Assembly (NCBI GenBank): GCA_900239685.1
Contig: OENT01000886.1
Coordinates: forward strand, 1 to 64,000
Length of the DNA: 64,000 bases
Origin: Rotaria macrura
Taxonomy: Eukaryota; Rotifera; Eurotatoria; Philodinida; Philodinidae
Reading direction: 5' to 3'
Position numbers and translations under genes: made by a program. The notes below the pieces were generated by a model. That model was not told the DNA's origin. It did not search any database and saw only the letters and a list, made by a program, of their open reading frames with translations. This document shows positions 1 to 11,900 of the stretch, one piece after another (position 1 is the first letter of the stretch; each line of letters begins with the position of its first letter).

Positions 1-1439
1 GTGATATTAATCCGAAATGCTCGGAGACGCGTCGAAAATCGAAAAATGGTTACATGGGGAGTACAAGAATTTGAATGATGTTGTTGATGACTGATGACAC
101 TTTGTTGTCGCTACCTTTTAAGTAAAGTTTCTTTTGCTACTATGCCGGTACGATTCTCTTTGAAGTGATACCTGATGTTTCTTCTTTATGTTCCTTTTTC
201 CCGCATCGCTCTCAATATATGTATCGAGTCTTACCTTAGGTTTTCTCGATTGAAGAACTTGATGTTCAACATATTATTGCTGAGGTGAAACGTTCAAGTT
301 CAGTTGGAGTGCTATCTGAAGTAGAATACAAACAAGTTCATGTATACAAGCATGCTGATTCCTTATCCTCACATAATTTCTACCTAAGCCTAGAAATATT
401 GTTAGGGTGTAGGTGTAGGTGTTAGTGTTAGGGTGGATAAAGTTATAGGGTTGGTGTATGCTTCTATCTTACCAAAAGACTAATACTCTTTACTTTTTTG
501 TGCGTTGCACAATACGTATTCAGTGGAGATTGTTGGGTGATTTTAGCTAGGTGAGAAGAGTTGCTTTGCCAAACGGTTAGTGACTTGGGGATACTTTTAG
601 AAAATACAAGTTTCTACTGAATCGAAAATATTTTTGTGACGCGGATAGGCCAAATCTTGCTTGAAAAGTAATGAATGTTATGCAACATATGGGTTTTTAT
701 TCGTTTGAAAAAAAAAGGAAAAAATTCAATTCATTTCTGCCTTAATCTTATTAATTCTCACGTTGTAACTATTGTATTAAAGTCGAACGGTTCTTGTTTT
801 CTTTTGAAAGTTCTTTACTATTTCTTTCAAGGATACTAGCGTTTCATTTGAAAAGAAACAAGCAGCAAATACGAGCAAATGAATAATGTAATATTTAAAA
901 GTATTCGTAATCAATAATTCTATATTAGTTGATTACCAATATCAATAAGATATCCACTGGTTATATTCGTCAAGTTATGTAGGTTGATGCAAAATACCTA
1001 GGACTAGAGGCCGATTTAAGGCAAGAAGACTTATTCTCCGAATACAGGTGTATCTGCAATCAGATCAATCACAGTGGCGGCAATAATCCACGCAAGCATG
1101 GCCATATCCATATGTTTATTCTATCAGTAGTCATGGTCCAAAGGCACAGGAGGCGCTGATCAAAAGCCTCACAAAGAAAAGCAAGTAAAATACTTGACTT
1201 AACTAAGTTTTAAATTCTGTATTGCTATCTTCTCTTCAATAAATATTTGATAGCATAATAGTCAGTAATTGAGCATTGATGATCGCATAAAAAGGAACTC
1301 TATTTTTAAATGAACAGTTTTTTCTCTTATGGCTAGTATTTGTTTCCTGACAGCTCTTAGGACAGCATCAGATACTGTAGATAGTTAGTCACTGATTAGA
1401 TTTATGTTGATATGACTCTTTTAGAAGAATAAAGTTATC
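1..1439. other. gene-less AT-rich stretch
   Basis: No convincing coding sequence is visible. A short degenerate GTTAGGG/GTAGGT-rich patch lies near 403-435. It is too short and irregular to be called telomeric. The right edge probably contains decayed upstream parts of the LINE described next. Confidence 0.5.
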
Positions 1440-3420
1440 ATTTATATCACTCAAAATATAATCATCACGAATGATTTCAATGCATCTATAAAAGAATGGG
1501 GTAGCACTTTATCAGATAAAAGAGGTAAAAGTTTGAAAGAATGGATGGAGAAAAACAATCTTTGTTACCTTTTCTCAATATTGCATTCTTCAAAACTTTG
1601 GAACAGAAACATTGATTTAACATTTACCAATTTCGGAGGAACAATAGGATAGACTTTCAAGATCAGTTCGAGTGATCAATGGTCAATAATAACTTGTGAG
1701 AATTTAGAATTGAATAATAATAGCACTTTTCCCCCACGTGCATTGGAAGGCGTACGAAGCCATTCTCACGTTGCTACAAGAATGTTGACAAAAGGAGCAG
1801 AACAGAGGAATACCAGTGGATGATTGGTGTATGAATTATGTGCGCTTTCTTGCTGCTTTAGATAAGTAGACTTACGCAATGGAAAGAAGAGGAAAAATTG
1901 CGGCCAGCTCTCCCGCTTATCTTATTCAGAATTTGCAAGAAGTGAAACGTGTTAGAAATAAATAATATTGTGAGAGCAAAATATGAAATATGTTGATGAA
2001 GAAATAAGAGTTCTACTATGCGTGTTAAAACGATAAGTGAAAATAGAAATTGCAAAATATAAGAAGACTAAATGGCAAGAGTTTCTGTCAAAACTTCAAG
2101 AAGCATAAGACACTAAGGAGAGAGTATACAAGAATAGATCACTACCTTTTTGGAAACAAGATACTAGTACAGCAATGCTAACGAAGGAGAATGAATTCAC
2201 GAATGAAATTTATCCGTACTACTCGGAACAGTTCAAAGCTTCAATTACAGATATGTCTGATTCTTATGAAGTTCAGATTGATATCGAATATGTAGAGTTG
2301 ATGAATAAACTAGTGTTGGCTACTGAAAAGATTGAAACAACAAAAATCTTAGCAATAAAGAAACATATCAAAGTTGAAACCAAAATAATCATGTGGATTC
2401 GATGCGGTGTCTAATTAAATGATCAAATGAATTCCATCAGGTTGTATATTAGTTGTCTAGCAAAGTGTTTAAATACTTGGCTAAAGAATACAGATACCCA
2501 GATGGTTGGAACTTAGCTAAAATAATTACATTGAACAAACTAAAAGCAGTAGTTACTTCATTGTGATTAAACACGACAAAGATCACTTTTAGCAACACAT
2601 TCAAAGCTATTTGGGAAACTTATGCTTGAAAGAAGAAGACAGGGGGCTGAAACTAATAATTTAGTGTCAACTAAACAGTCTGGTTTTCGTCCAGATTGTC
2701 GGCTTGCTACTAAAGTTCTATCTATATATCAAGAAGTCAAAAACAATATGACAGCTACTATCCGGACATTAGCAATGTATGTAGACTATGAAAAGGTATG
2801 CGATATCCAGGAAAATCATTCCGGCCATTGGATCCGATCGGATCCGACAGGCATCCGATCATATTTCTATCGGAGTTTCTCTTATCCGACGAAATCCCAT
2901 CGGATTCCTGGTTGCGATTCCTGATTCGGATCCCTAGTGTTGGATTTTATCGAATCCTACTATCGGAATCCGATTGGATTTCATCGTGTGATCAGACAGG
3001 CCTCTACTGTTGGGTTTAAATGCTAATTCGTACTCAAATAAGAATATAGGTTTCTTTCGTCAGATCCGTTACTGTTTCCACAACTCGAATTCCCATAAGA
3101 TTTCATCGGATCGTAGGATCCGATCGGATTCGGTATGGGATTCTTTCACCTTGGTAGAGTGTGGCATAAAGGTCTTATTGTGAAGCAAAAAGGACTCGGT
3201 ATACCTTTCGGACTATTGAAATTAATTGTTTCTTGGCTAAAGGATCGCCGTGCATGTATTACATTTCTAGAGAACAAATCAAATATATTTTGTACGAATG
3301 TCGGTCTCCCTCAAGGTAGTAGCTTAATAAGCCCATATCTTTTTATTGTATAATTGTGATCAAGCTGCATGTGAAGGAGCTCTTTCTAGCCACATATCAG
3401 CTGAAGATCTGAACATACTC
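1440..3420 (+). mobile_element. decayed non-LTR retrotransposon (LINE), endonuclease plus reverse transcriptase remnants
   Basis: Reading the plus strand in shifting frames recovers pieces of a LINE ORF2. Around 1470-1650 there is an apurinic-endonuclease-like segment containing a DFNA motif and, further on, NIDLTF. The linker before the reverse transcriptase is open at 2175-2414. The RT fingers/palm segment (QSGFRP, YVDYEK) lies at 2620-2800. The next RT block (RVWHKG, then GLPQGSS) lies at 3156-3350. At about 3395-3415 the expected catalytic ADD reads SAEDL, so one catalytic aspartate is lost. Several frameshifts and stops separate the pieces, and a palindromic element interrupts the RT. 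The motif order is that of Jockey-type LINEs; the clade is an inference. The copy is dead. Confidence 0.8.
2806..3154. mobile_element. TA-flanked inverted-repeat element (MITE) inserted in the LINE
   Basis: The two ends are imperfect inverted repeats of roughly 40 bp or more, starting CCAGG and CCAAGG and both containing ATCCGATCGGATCC. A TA dinucleotide flanks each side (2804-2805 and 3155-3156). Removing the element and one TA puts the LINE reverse-transcriptase frame back in register (D followed by RVWH), which independently supports the boundaries. The interior has no usable ORF. A TA target duplication fits the Tc1/mariner superfamily; the family assignment is an inference. Confidence 0.75.
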
Positions 3421-3589
3421 ATATCCTATGAATATGCCACGAAATAAAACTGATGATTAAGCTTCTAGCAAAAGAAGGAATAAAAATATGCAACCAAATA
3501 ACGAAATTCAAAAAAATGGAAACAACCAGATAATTGTCTAAAGCATTAGCGCAGATTTTTCACGCAATTGTGCAGAATTCATTAGTTGA

Positions 3590-4090
3590 TATCTTTATGG
3601 ATTGTACCCAACCTGCCGTTCCGGTGGGTATTTCGAGGCGTCAATTTAAGTCAGTCGATGGGTATCGGAGCTCCAGATCGAGTTCTCGGAGTACCATTTT
3701 GCATTAGGTTGAGCCCTCGGTGTGATGGGCTGCTTACATAATGACTTTACAGCTAACAGTATTTCATTTCGAGGGCTCGAAATATCAGTTCCAGTGCCTA
3801 TCGAAGAGATTTTCTGATGGGTGTCGATAGATAATAGAGTCGCAGGTTCACTAGTGTTTAATATATTGCACAGCTCCGAGAGATCAAAATTCCGTTCCCT
3901 AAACTATTAAATTAAAAATTTCTTTTTCTGCCATTTGAAACCACTTATTTTCGAGCACTCAGCACAAATCATATATTTTTAATCCGAGCCCTCGATACCT
4001 ATCGAATGTTTTTGCAGAGCAGTAGATTCGAGCGTATGTACTTAAGATTACGAATCTCGTACGGATTCGAGGAGCTAAACAAGACATTTC
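3590..4090. repeat. cluster of GAGGGCTCG / TCGATAGGTATCG motifs
   Basis: Variants of TCGATAGGTATCGAGGGCTCG occur several times in both orientations (for example near 3658, 3770, 3800 and 3985). Similar GGGCTCG-containing sequence recurs near 5585. This resembles subterminal repeats of a DNA transposon, perhaps one later interrupted by the two hAT elements between 4197 and 5247. Boundaries cannot be fixed. Confidence 0.3.
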
Positions 4091-4196
4091 CAAGCTAAGC
4101 AAACCAAGCTTTTATCAGTGCTCATTAAGCAATTATAAAATTTTATCGCGTTATTTTTTTTGAAAATGTAACAAGGACTTTGTTACTGTTGTTGAT

Positions 4197-4399
4197 TAGC
4201 GGTGACACTTTATCTTTATTTTACTTTGAAAAAGTGAGGTAAAATAACCCAACTTTACTTCACCGAGAAAAGTAAAGTGTTTTAACTTTACCTTGCCGAT
4301 AAAGTAAAGTAATTCAATTTAGTTCAACTTTACTTTACTGATACAGTTAATTTAATTTCCTTGACTTTACTTGGTAAAGTAAAGATAGTGTCACCTCTT
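4197..4399. mobile_element. 203-bp hAT-type MITE
   Basis: The termini are inverted repeats: TAGCGGTGACACT on the left and AAGAGGTGACACT as the reverse complement of the right. They are flanked by near-identical 8-bp direct repeats, TTGTTGAT at 4189-4196 and TTGTTGGT at 4400-4407. The interior is many copies of ACTTTAC/GTAAAGT in both orientations and has no ORF. An 8-bp target duplication and TAG-type ends point to the hAT superfamily. Confidence 0.6.
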
Positions 4400-4425
4400 T
4401 TGTTGGTGCATAACATAATCCCAAC

Positions 4426-5247
4426 CAGAGCTCCGCGGGACAGTAAAAATGAAAAGATGGTGGGACGGAGCCGGACAGAACTTATTCCTCTCGGGACGGG
4501 ACGGGACCAGATCAATTAAATTCTCTGTCCCACCAAGTTCATACAAGCACAATTGGCATTAAGTATTGTGCATTCATTGCAGTTTTGCGACATGTATGTA
4601 TTGAGTTACGCATTCGACGTTAGAGGTCATTCGATTGCTTGTCTTCACACAATGATAATATATCACTTGTTTGAATCGATACAGTGATTGTATTGTAATT
4701 ATTGTTTACGGCATTCCGATCTTTTTTTTATTATTTAGAAATAATATCTTTGTTTTTTTAGACATTAGCAGTTGTTGTTTTAACGAATAAATAAATAATG
4801 TCTTCTCCTGAAATTTTGTCACCAATTGCCATTTCACGTGGACAAAATATTACTTCCTGTGATTCCAATGTCTTATTGATCAATCCATCGTTTTCAAATC
4901 GTAATTCAGATAAATTTACATGTTCTCAATTGCGAATTATGCTTAAAACAAAGCCCAATGAATATGTGGTTTTAGAAAATACGGGTAAACGAACGTCTGG
5001 TTGCTGGAATACGTTTGGTTTTCCTGCGGTCGTTAATCATCATGGTCATTCTAAACGAATTGAAGGCTTTGCTTCATGTCGAAAATGTTTTAGCACTTAT
5101 TCTTATATTTCTAACAGTACTCGACATCTTAATAAATGCGGGACGGGACCCTAAAAAACGAATAAAGCGGGATGGGACGGGCCGGATAAGGTGGTACGGG
5201 ATGCGGGACGGGACGGGACAAATTTTTTGTCGTCCCGCGGAGCTCTG
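4426..5247. mobile_element. 822-bp hAT element with perfect TIRs and 8-bp target duplication
   Basis: The ends are perfect 16-bp terminal inverted repeats (CAGAGCTCCGCGGGAC). An exact 8-bp target site duplication, ATCCCAAC, is present at 4418-4425 and 5248-5255. Both subterminal regions carry clustered GGGAC/CGGGAC repeats (4480-4505; 5138-5222), a usual hAT transposase-binding arrangement. The interior holds only a BED zinc-finger ORF and no catalytic domain, so this is a deletion derivative. The exact target duplication suggests a fairly recent insertion. Confidence 0.92.
4798..5154 (+). CDS. N-terminal BED zinc-finger fragment of a hAT transposase
   Basis: A 118-residue ORF lies wholly inside the hAT element. 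The C-terminal half matches a BED-type zinc finger: W70 and F73 in the aromatic N-terminal patch, then C94-x2-C97 and H110-x3-C114 as zinc ligands. BED fingers bind the terminal and subterminal repeats in hAT transposases. The frame then runs straight into the GGGAC-rich subterminal region and stops, so the dimerisation and RNase-H-like catalytic parts are missing. If expressed it could bind element ends but not transpose. It is a truncated transposase gene, not a host gene. Confidence 0.75.
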   Translation: MSSPEILSPIAISRGQNITSCDSNVLLINPSFSNRNSDKFTCSQLRIMLKTKPNEYVVLENTGKRTSGCWNTFGFPAVVNHHGHSKRIEGFASCRKCFSTYSYISNSTRHLNKCGTGP

Positions 5248-5255
5248 ATCCCAAC

Positions 5256-5924
5256 TATACTAGATTCCGTTGCGCTGCATACGAACTTTGTAAGAAAATA
5301 CAACACACACTTGTATTTATTAGAATTTTAATGGAAAAATTCTTTAAAAATAAAAAAAACTTTGATTTATTTTACACAATTCTTATCTTCAGAATTTAAG
5401 TATTTCTTTAAATCGAAGTTGTTCATCACTGAGATATCGCATCGAACCACCGGGAAGAGTTCTTCGATAAGCTTTGGCACTTCGACTACTTGGTAATGCG
5501 ATGGCTTCAGAATGGTCGAAGTTGATCCAAGCACTCGAAAAGCAATGTGCGATATGAGAATGATTACAAGCACCTCATTTTGAATGGGCTCGAATGTGAA
5601 ACAGAACGAGAAAAAAGTGTTTAATTCAAGTTTCGAGCATTCTCCGCACTCGATCCTCAGTGACTTTTTATGGGCTGCTTGGGTATGAGATGAGAAGTAG
5701 TTAAAGAGTTAAAATATCCAGGCTTCATTTGGAAAAATAAAATGTCCTTAAAACCAACGATTGTCAAAACTCTTGAGAGAAATTAAAGAACGTTTAGCAA
5801 GTGAACCCTCTCCATCCGGCTCCCAGAAGGCAGACAGAAAAAAAAGTATTGTATTGTATATTTATTGTTGCTCGATCATACTGAAACAAAAAAGATATTT
5901 TTCAAAATAATTTTTTTTTTGTAT
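5256..5924. other. gene-less stretch
   Basis: A minus-strand open frame at 5367-5573 has no recognisable domain. GGGCTCG-type repeat motifs continue from the 3.6-4.1 kb cluster. No gene can be supported. Confidence 0.4.
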
Positions 5925-6517
5925 CCAGTGGCTAAATCTTGCCATTTGGCAATACCCGGCAGTAACGGGTCAAATCGGTTGACAGATTTTTCTCGGTGTC
6001 GATTATACAAATGCATTATTCTGTACCTCTTCGTTGATTATAAACACTTAAAAATGAGAAGAATTACTCAAACATAGATGTGGTGGCTCCGTGCTGCTTT
6101 TTCAATATTAAAATTTCGTTTTTAGTGACAAAACTCCAGTGCGCAACAGTTGCAGTTCTCCAAAAAGAACATAGAAACCAATCATTCGTTTGAATACGAA
6201 TGTATGTGTACATAAATGAAAGACCTACATGAGCGTCTGAATTTAATAAACAACACATCCATTTTGTTCGTTTATTACACTCAAAAGAATAAGCAACTTG
6301 AATTTTGCCAGTAAAAGCTGGATTTAAATTTGAAAAAAGCTGTGAAAAGCATTCTGTACATGTTTGAGTCATATTTTTATCTAAAAAAGTTTTGAGTAAA
6401 CAAAAAGACATTCAATAGTGCATTTCAATTATCGAAATCGAAAAACAGAATTTTCAATTTTTTGACCTGTTACAACCAGCTGTCGCCAAATGGCAACATC
6501 CTGGTGGAAAGGGTTAA
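5925..6517. mobile_element. inverted-repeat element with piggyBac-like right end
   Basis: A roughly 70-90 bp imperfect inverted repeat is present. The left arm is near 5925-6010. The right arm is near 6425-6517 when read on the minus strand. Both contain TTGCCATTTGGC, a GTAAC[A/G]GGTCAAA block and TTTTTC-rich tails. The right end read inward begins TTAACCCTTTCC, like the TTAA target site plus CCC terminus of piggyBac elements. The left terminus is not clean. Between the arms is a minus-strand ORF (6064-6411, 115 residues, Cys-rich near its start) that matches nothing I recognise. Confidence 0.4.
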
Positions 6518-8741
6518 GATAGATGAGAGGTGGTAAAACTGTCTCAACTGATGTTTTGAGAAGACTCTTATTTGCGCACAGTTTTCCGTATGTTGCCTGG
6601 ATATGTTCAATGTATCCACTCCTAAAGAAAAGCACAAAAGAATTATTGCTAAGAAAATTAGACATTGATTAAGAATAGTTCATCGCTGTCATTTTACTCG
6701 AGCAACAAACCTTCTGCAAATAGCAAATGAAGAGTCTTTAGGAGACTAGGTTAAACGATATACATAGAGAAGATTAAAATAAATTGAAATGTGAGATTTA
6801 AGTCGTTCGCTCTTCTACAATTATATATTTTATTAAGATTCATTTCGTAAAGATAAGAATGATCACCTGGGTTATTTCCTTCGAATTAGTTCGAGTTTTT
6901 AGTATCGAGAAAATTTTCATGTGATTTTTCTTGTGATTTTAATTTTTTTAATGCTTGGTGCTCTCTCAGCTCATCCATATTTTCTTTAACTTTTTTTAAA
7001 TTTTTCTCTTGTTCTTCTTCATCTTATTTTCGTTTTCTTTTCTTCCGGTTATTTTCATCTATAATTCTATACATCCTATTGTAAAGCAAGGAAGCATGGC
7101 GTGTTATGATTTTACTATGCTCTCTTCTGCATGTTTAATAACTTATTGCCGTGAAAATCAAACGGCTGTGAATTTCTTACGATAATTCTTGTAAGCATCT
7201 CTGAGTTTAACAATAAAGAGCGAAATTTTAAAAAAATTAGATACATTACCTGTATGATGAGCACGAAGAAATCGAAGTTGCTTTTCTCTTGACGTCAACC
7301 AATGGGGTTACATAAGATTCTCGAACACCATGCTAGTGTGAAAGGTATATTGGAATATTTACAATTCTAAGGACACTTTTGAAGTAAGACTAAAATATTG
7401 CAACCATTACTATATGCCTCAATTTCAACCTAATGGAACGGTTTTAAAAAAAAAGACTTGGGCACTTATGTGTGAGTCTAAGTGTGCATGAGTTTGTAAA
7501 TATGACTGCAGTTTACCGGGTTAGTAACTATGTGTGGTTAGACGTGTGACAATTGATACCGACATGGATGCAAATATGATTGTGATTCTGCTCTTCCATC
7601 AGACCCAAACCCACATTCACCTATTGAAGACAACAACGTACATGAACCAAACCACGATTGATTAAATTTCCATTCTTAAATTGATCGAAGAACTTGAATC
7701 AAGCCGAGACAACGGAGTCCGATAGTCATACATTGCGCTTCAACTGAATGAAAGCAAAATATTAGCGTTGCATACTGTAACAAGTTAAGAATTACATGAA
7801 ACTTGTGGTCTCTGGAAATTTTCATATTTATAACTTCCCTCTTACGTTAGTATCATTTTCGTCCTTGTTCAAAGATACAAAAGAAAAGACTTTATTGACG
7901 GTTTTTCGTAAAATCCGATTTGAAGTCTTCAATATTCAGTAGAAAAGAACCAAGATAGACGTCTTGCCGATTCTCACTGAAAACTAAGAGACAACTTTGC
8001 ACAGATCACTTGATATATATCACAAAGCGCTAAGTGTGGATTGAATCCTTAAGTGTCTAAGAGCTTTAATGCCGACTCGACTTAGCGGCAACCAATGAAA
8101 TAAGCCAATCGTCACATCTAGTATTCAATAATTATGTTAGTTCAATTGAAAAAATGGATGAAAATTAGTACGAAAATGGCTCTGTTAGATGTTATTGATT
8201 CATTCCTTTAAATAATTTATCTACTGCTTCTTCAGAATTCATTATAGCAAAACAACAACATAAGATCTTCAAGGGGATTAAATTGAATGACGTCATACCA
8301 TAACAAAATTCATTAAATTTCTATTTCTTCGTGATTGAAATGACTCATTTCTTCGCTTTTTGTTACTCTTTTCTCTTATATGGAGGTTGATCACTGAAAA
8401 GCAAAAACCTTTTAAAATGAATAGGTCGATGAATCATTATAGCACATATATTATGATGCTGTGTATGCGGTTGTGAACTAGGCAAAAAAATCATGCGTGT
8501 TCGATTTTTTCATTCTTCATTTCAGGGCAGCAAAATGTTGATTGACGCTCGTATAAGGCTTTCTATTTAGACCTGCAGCACTTACCATTTTCTTTTTTGT
8601 ACGCACGTTTCACTTTCGCATTATAAAAGAATACAAAAATAAAGAGAATGCTAACAGTCGATACTTCGTTTACGTGCATAGAATCCATTCAATTTGAATT
8701 TCTTTACAATTTTTTTAAGGACATACACGACTTCAAATTCA
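6518..8741. other. gene-less AT-rich stretch
   Basis: No supported gene. The open frame at 6429-6665 runs through the inverted repeat and looks accidental. A pyrimidine-rich run lies near 6985-7045. Confidence 0.45.
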
Positions 8742-8945
8742 ATGACTGAAAACAATGACCAGCCGTTTATTGACGTCCGTACAAATGAAAATCCTTCCTC
8801 TGGTGTAGAGGCAGCGAGCAGCAACCAAACAAAGACGAAGAATGAGAAATCTTCCAGTGATTCTTGTCTTGTATGTCTTGATATATGCAAATGTTGTATG
8901 GATTTGTGCGAGCTACTTTTATGCTGTATACGATGTTGTCGTTGA
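8742..8945 (+). CDS. small cysteine-rich-tail protein (candidate gene)
   Basis: ATG at 8742 opens a 67-residue frame. It is hydrophilic and Ser/Asn/Lys-rich for about 42 residues, then ends in a 26-residue tail with ten cysteines in CC and CxxC spacing mixed with Leu, Ile and Val. Such tails are typical of palmitoylated or tail-anchored cysteine-rich proteins. The pattern superficially recalls CYSTM tails and the end of I-mfa (MDFI) domains, but I cannot assign either. A polypyrimidine tract ending in TTTTTTTAAG lies 22 bp upstream and could be a splice acceptor, so an upstream exon is possible. The opposite-strand frame (8651-8977) looks like its shadow. Confidence 0.4.
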   Translation: MTENNDQPFIDVRTNENPSSGVEAASSNQTKTKNEKSSSDSCLVCLDICKCCMDLCELLLCCIRCCR

Positions 8946-11900
8946 TCAATATTGGACAGCTGCTGTTTTAATATCACTGATCAGTCAGTGATTGAATTTT
9001 GACTAAGTGTGTGTTGTACTACCAGTGATTTATACGTGATAATTTTCTTTTCGCTTTTTTTATGCTTGGCTATCGCACACACGACAGTGCATACATAGTT
9101 GCTTTTTACTTTCTCCCTGGTATTCTTTTGCGATGATATTGGTATCAGAATTTGCCACCGTAGCATGATTATTTTTCATTTCTAAGAATTATTTTTAACT
9201 ATCAGCCGACCGAAAGTCCTCGATCACAAGGTAGAATGGGAACTCGAATTTTGATTTAGAATGTGAGATGTGGATCCCAAGTGTGGATTTAGTGACTGAT
9301 TCTCTGAGCTTGCATTCATACGCTGGACGCAAGTGTCTTTGGAGTTTTGTAGCAGAAGACAATAAATCCGGACATCGTTAAATTTCGCCGGAAGGTTACA
9401 TAGTGAAGAATATGACATCCTACTGGATGTTCCAAGCCTCTATGAAAAGTTTTTCTCTACGTTTTGGTCGCTAATGTTCTACTACTTTTCAGCCAATTTT
9501 TTTACTGATTGGTTTTTTTCTAAAAGTAATGTAATCAAGAATATGTCGTCATAAAGTAGTTGGTTTAAATCGTTCCACTTTTCTATTCTATTCTAAAATT
9601 TCTATCGTGTTCGATACACTTATTTTCTTCTCCAATTCATCAAATACAAAAATTCAAAACAAAAACGATTTTTCAAAAAGCAGGTAGTGCACATGTGAGC
9701 TTTGTCCTTCGTTCTCTTTAAAAATGCCTCAGCAAGTGATTCATACCTCACATTCAAGCAAAAAATCGAACTGCCATTAGCGCCGATAGTGATTATTAGA
9801 CTGGAATTGTCGAAATGGATAGTGTGGGTTTGGATATGGATGTGAAGTTCACATCTCACGGTCTCAGCTTTTGTTCTTATCTCTATGTGCAATGGAAGGT
9901 CTCGAAAGTACGATATAGATTATGTGTTACAGTTGGCAACAGTTGAATCTGTTGATACGAATCTAATGACGCACATTTTTCGTTGTGGATACTTAAAAAC
10001 GCAGAGCATGATTGGGAAGACGTATATGATAGGTAGAAACAAACATCTTCTTCAGCCTCATCCTGCTTAATTAGCATACACATTTCCAATGTAAGGTGTT
10101 GGTTATAACGATGAAACCTTCATGAAAGATTTAATGCAAATAAATGCTAAAGTATAGTTAGGGAAAATCTATAAAATTAGAAATTGCAGATCCTATACTT
10201 GTAGAACTGTGTTCCAATGAACACAGTGAATACGATAATGAATATTTATGTCAGAAAGATTACTCAGCGCTTCTATAGATATTTGATTCCTAAGAAATAC
10301 TAACTGATATACATTATGGAGCTTTTAGCAAATTATCTGAAGATATAATAAATGAATATGATGGCATCCCTCAAATATTAAAATAGTTAGTGTGTTAGTG
10401 CAGATGCGGCAGTGTAGATGTGTGAAATTGATGATGTGTATGATTGTTGACTTCAGACATCGGTTATATTGATCTCGAGTTGTTATGGCTATCACACACA
10501 CATATGGTCATGCCCTTGTCCATCCTCGTTTCAGTTGCGCCGGTAACTCGTAGAAAGAGCTGTCATGTTCAATAATGAATTTATTTGATATTTAGCAGCA
10601 TTTTACAGTGTCAAGTTTACATACAGTACGGCTGTGCATCCAGTTTGTCCATACTGATGCATCTCTTATATTGGTTCAGCGCATTTCAGTTCTTTTATAT
10701 ATTTGCTGTCACCATGAATACTGGCCTTCTTTGAATGTGCAATCGACACTCATACCATATGGGAAGTATTAACAGAATTTAGATGAGGCTAGGTTTTGTT
10801 CGACTCCATGTTATGCACTAACAGTTATACATTACTTGATGTAGAGAGTGTATATCTTTATCTTAATATATAGAAGGTAACGAATCTTATCTTCACCTCG
10901 TTACATTCCGTTCTTTTTTTACATAAAGTGTTCAGTATAGTATGGAAGAGTTACAGATAGAATGCTTTTCAAAATTAGAGTAAGAAAGTGTGACTATTTC
11001 TGATGGAAGAGTGTAGCTAGTACTGCTGATATTACGCGCTTTATTTGGTTTCTTCACATCATCAATCACACTGATTACATATAAAACACACTTTTATATG
11101 AACAATCATAATAGAGACTGAAACAGTATGAAGGACAACGATGAAGAAGAAGGAAATCAAAGTAACAACAAACAGTAAGGACAACGTGTTGAACACAAAT
11201 AATTATACGGTTGAAACGTTAAACATTGCGGATACAATGCAATTCATTGAGATTGCAAGAGACATTTTCCATAGGAATACTGGATTTTAATGTTGTATCA
11301 CATGAACTTTGAAACTTGTTAAAAACATATCAAACAATGTATGTCCTTAAAAATAGTGGCCGATTGATAATGTTTATAAGAGATTCTCAAAGCTAATAAT
11401 CTGTTTTTATAGGATTTAAAAGGGTATAGGTCCTGTTTGAAAGTTGACAGTTAGAGAATTGGATAACAGTTCATCTTTTCTGCTTGAGTCATAACACGAT
11501 TCTCTAAACGATGTTTCAAGCCTTTTTCTTTCTTTTTAAACTGTCTGTTGGGTTTATTCCTGTGATTCATTCAATCTTTATAGTTTTTTATGAGTCTCTT
11601 TGTCGTCCCGAAAACTATTCTTCATATATTTATTTGAATGAATATAGTTACATTTGCCATACTCTGAGCGGTTCAATACTTATGATATGTTAGTATGTTC
11701 AGAAAAGATGTTCACCCATAGTCACATCTCTTGGCTGTCTCTTAAATAATTACAAGGAATACATTCTATAGCAATATTGTTCAATGGAACGATTCAATTT
11801 ATGAAACACCAATGCCTCACATCTTGATAAAAGAAATTCTGACACGTCATTACTCATGTTCGTCGATTGCACATCAGTCGAGAAAAAAAAAAGAGTGTAT

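Noticed and set aside
403-435. GTTAGGG-like repeats suggesting telomeric DNA
   Set aside because: Only two or three degenerate units inside ordinary sequence, not a telomere tract.
8651-8977. 108-residue minus-strand frame
   Set aside because: Overlaps the more protein-like plus-strand cysteine-rich frame; treated as its shadow.
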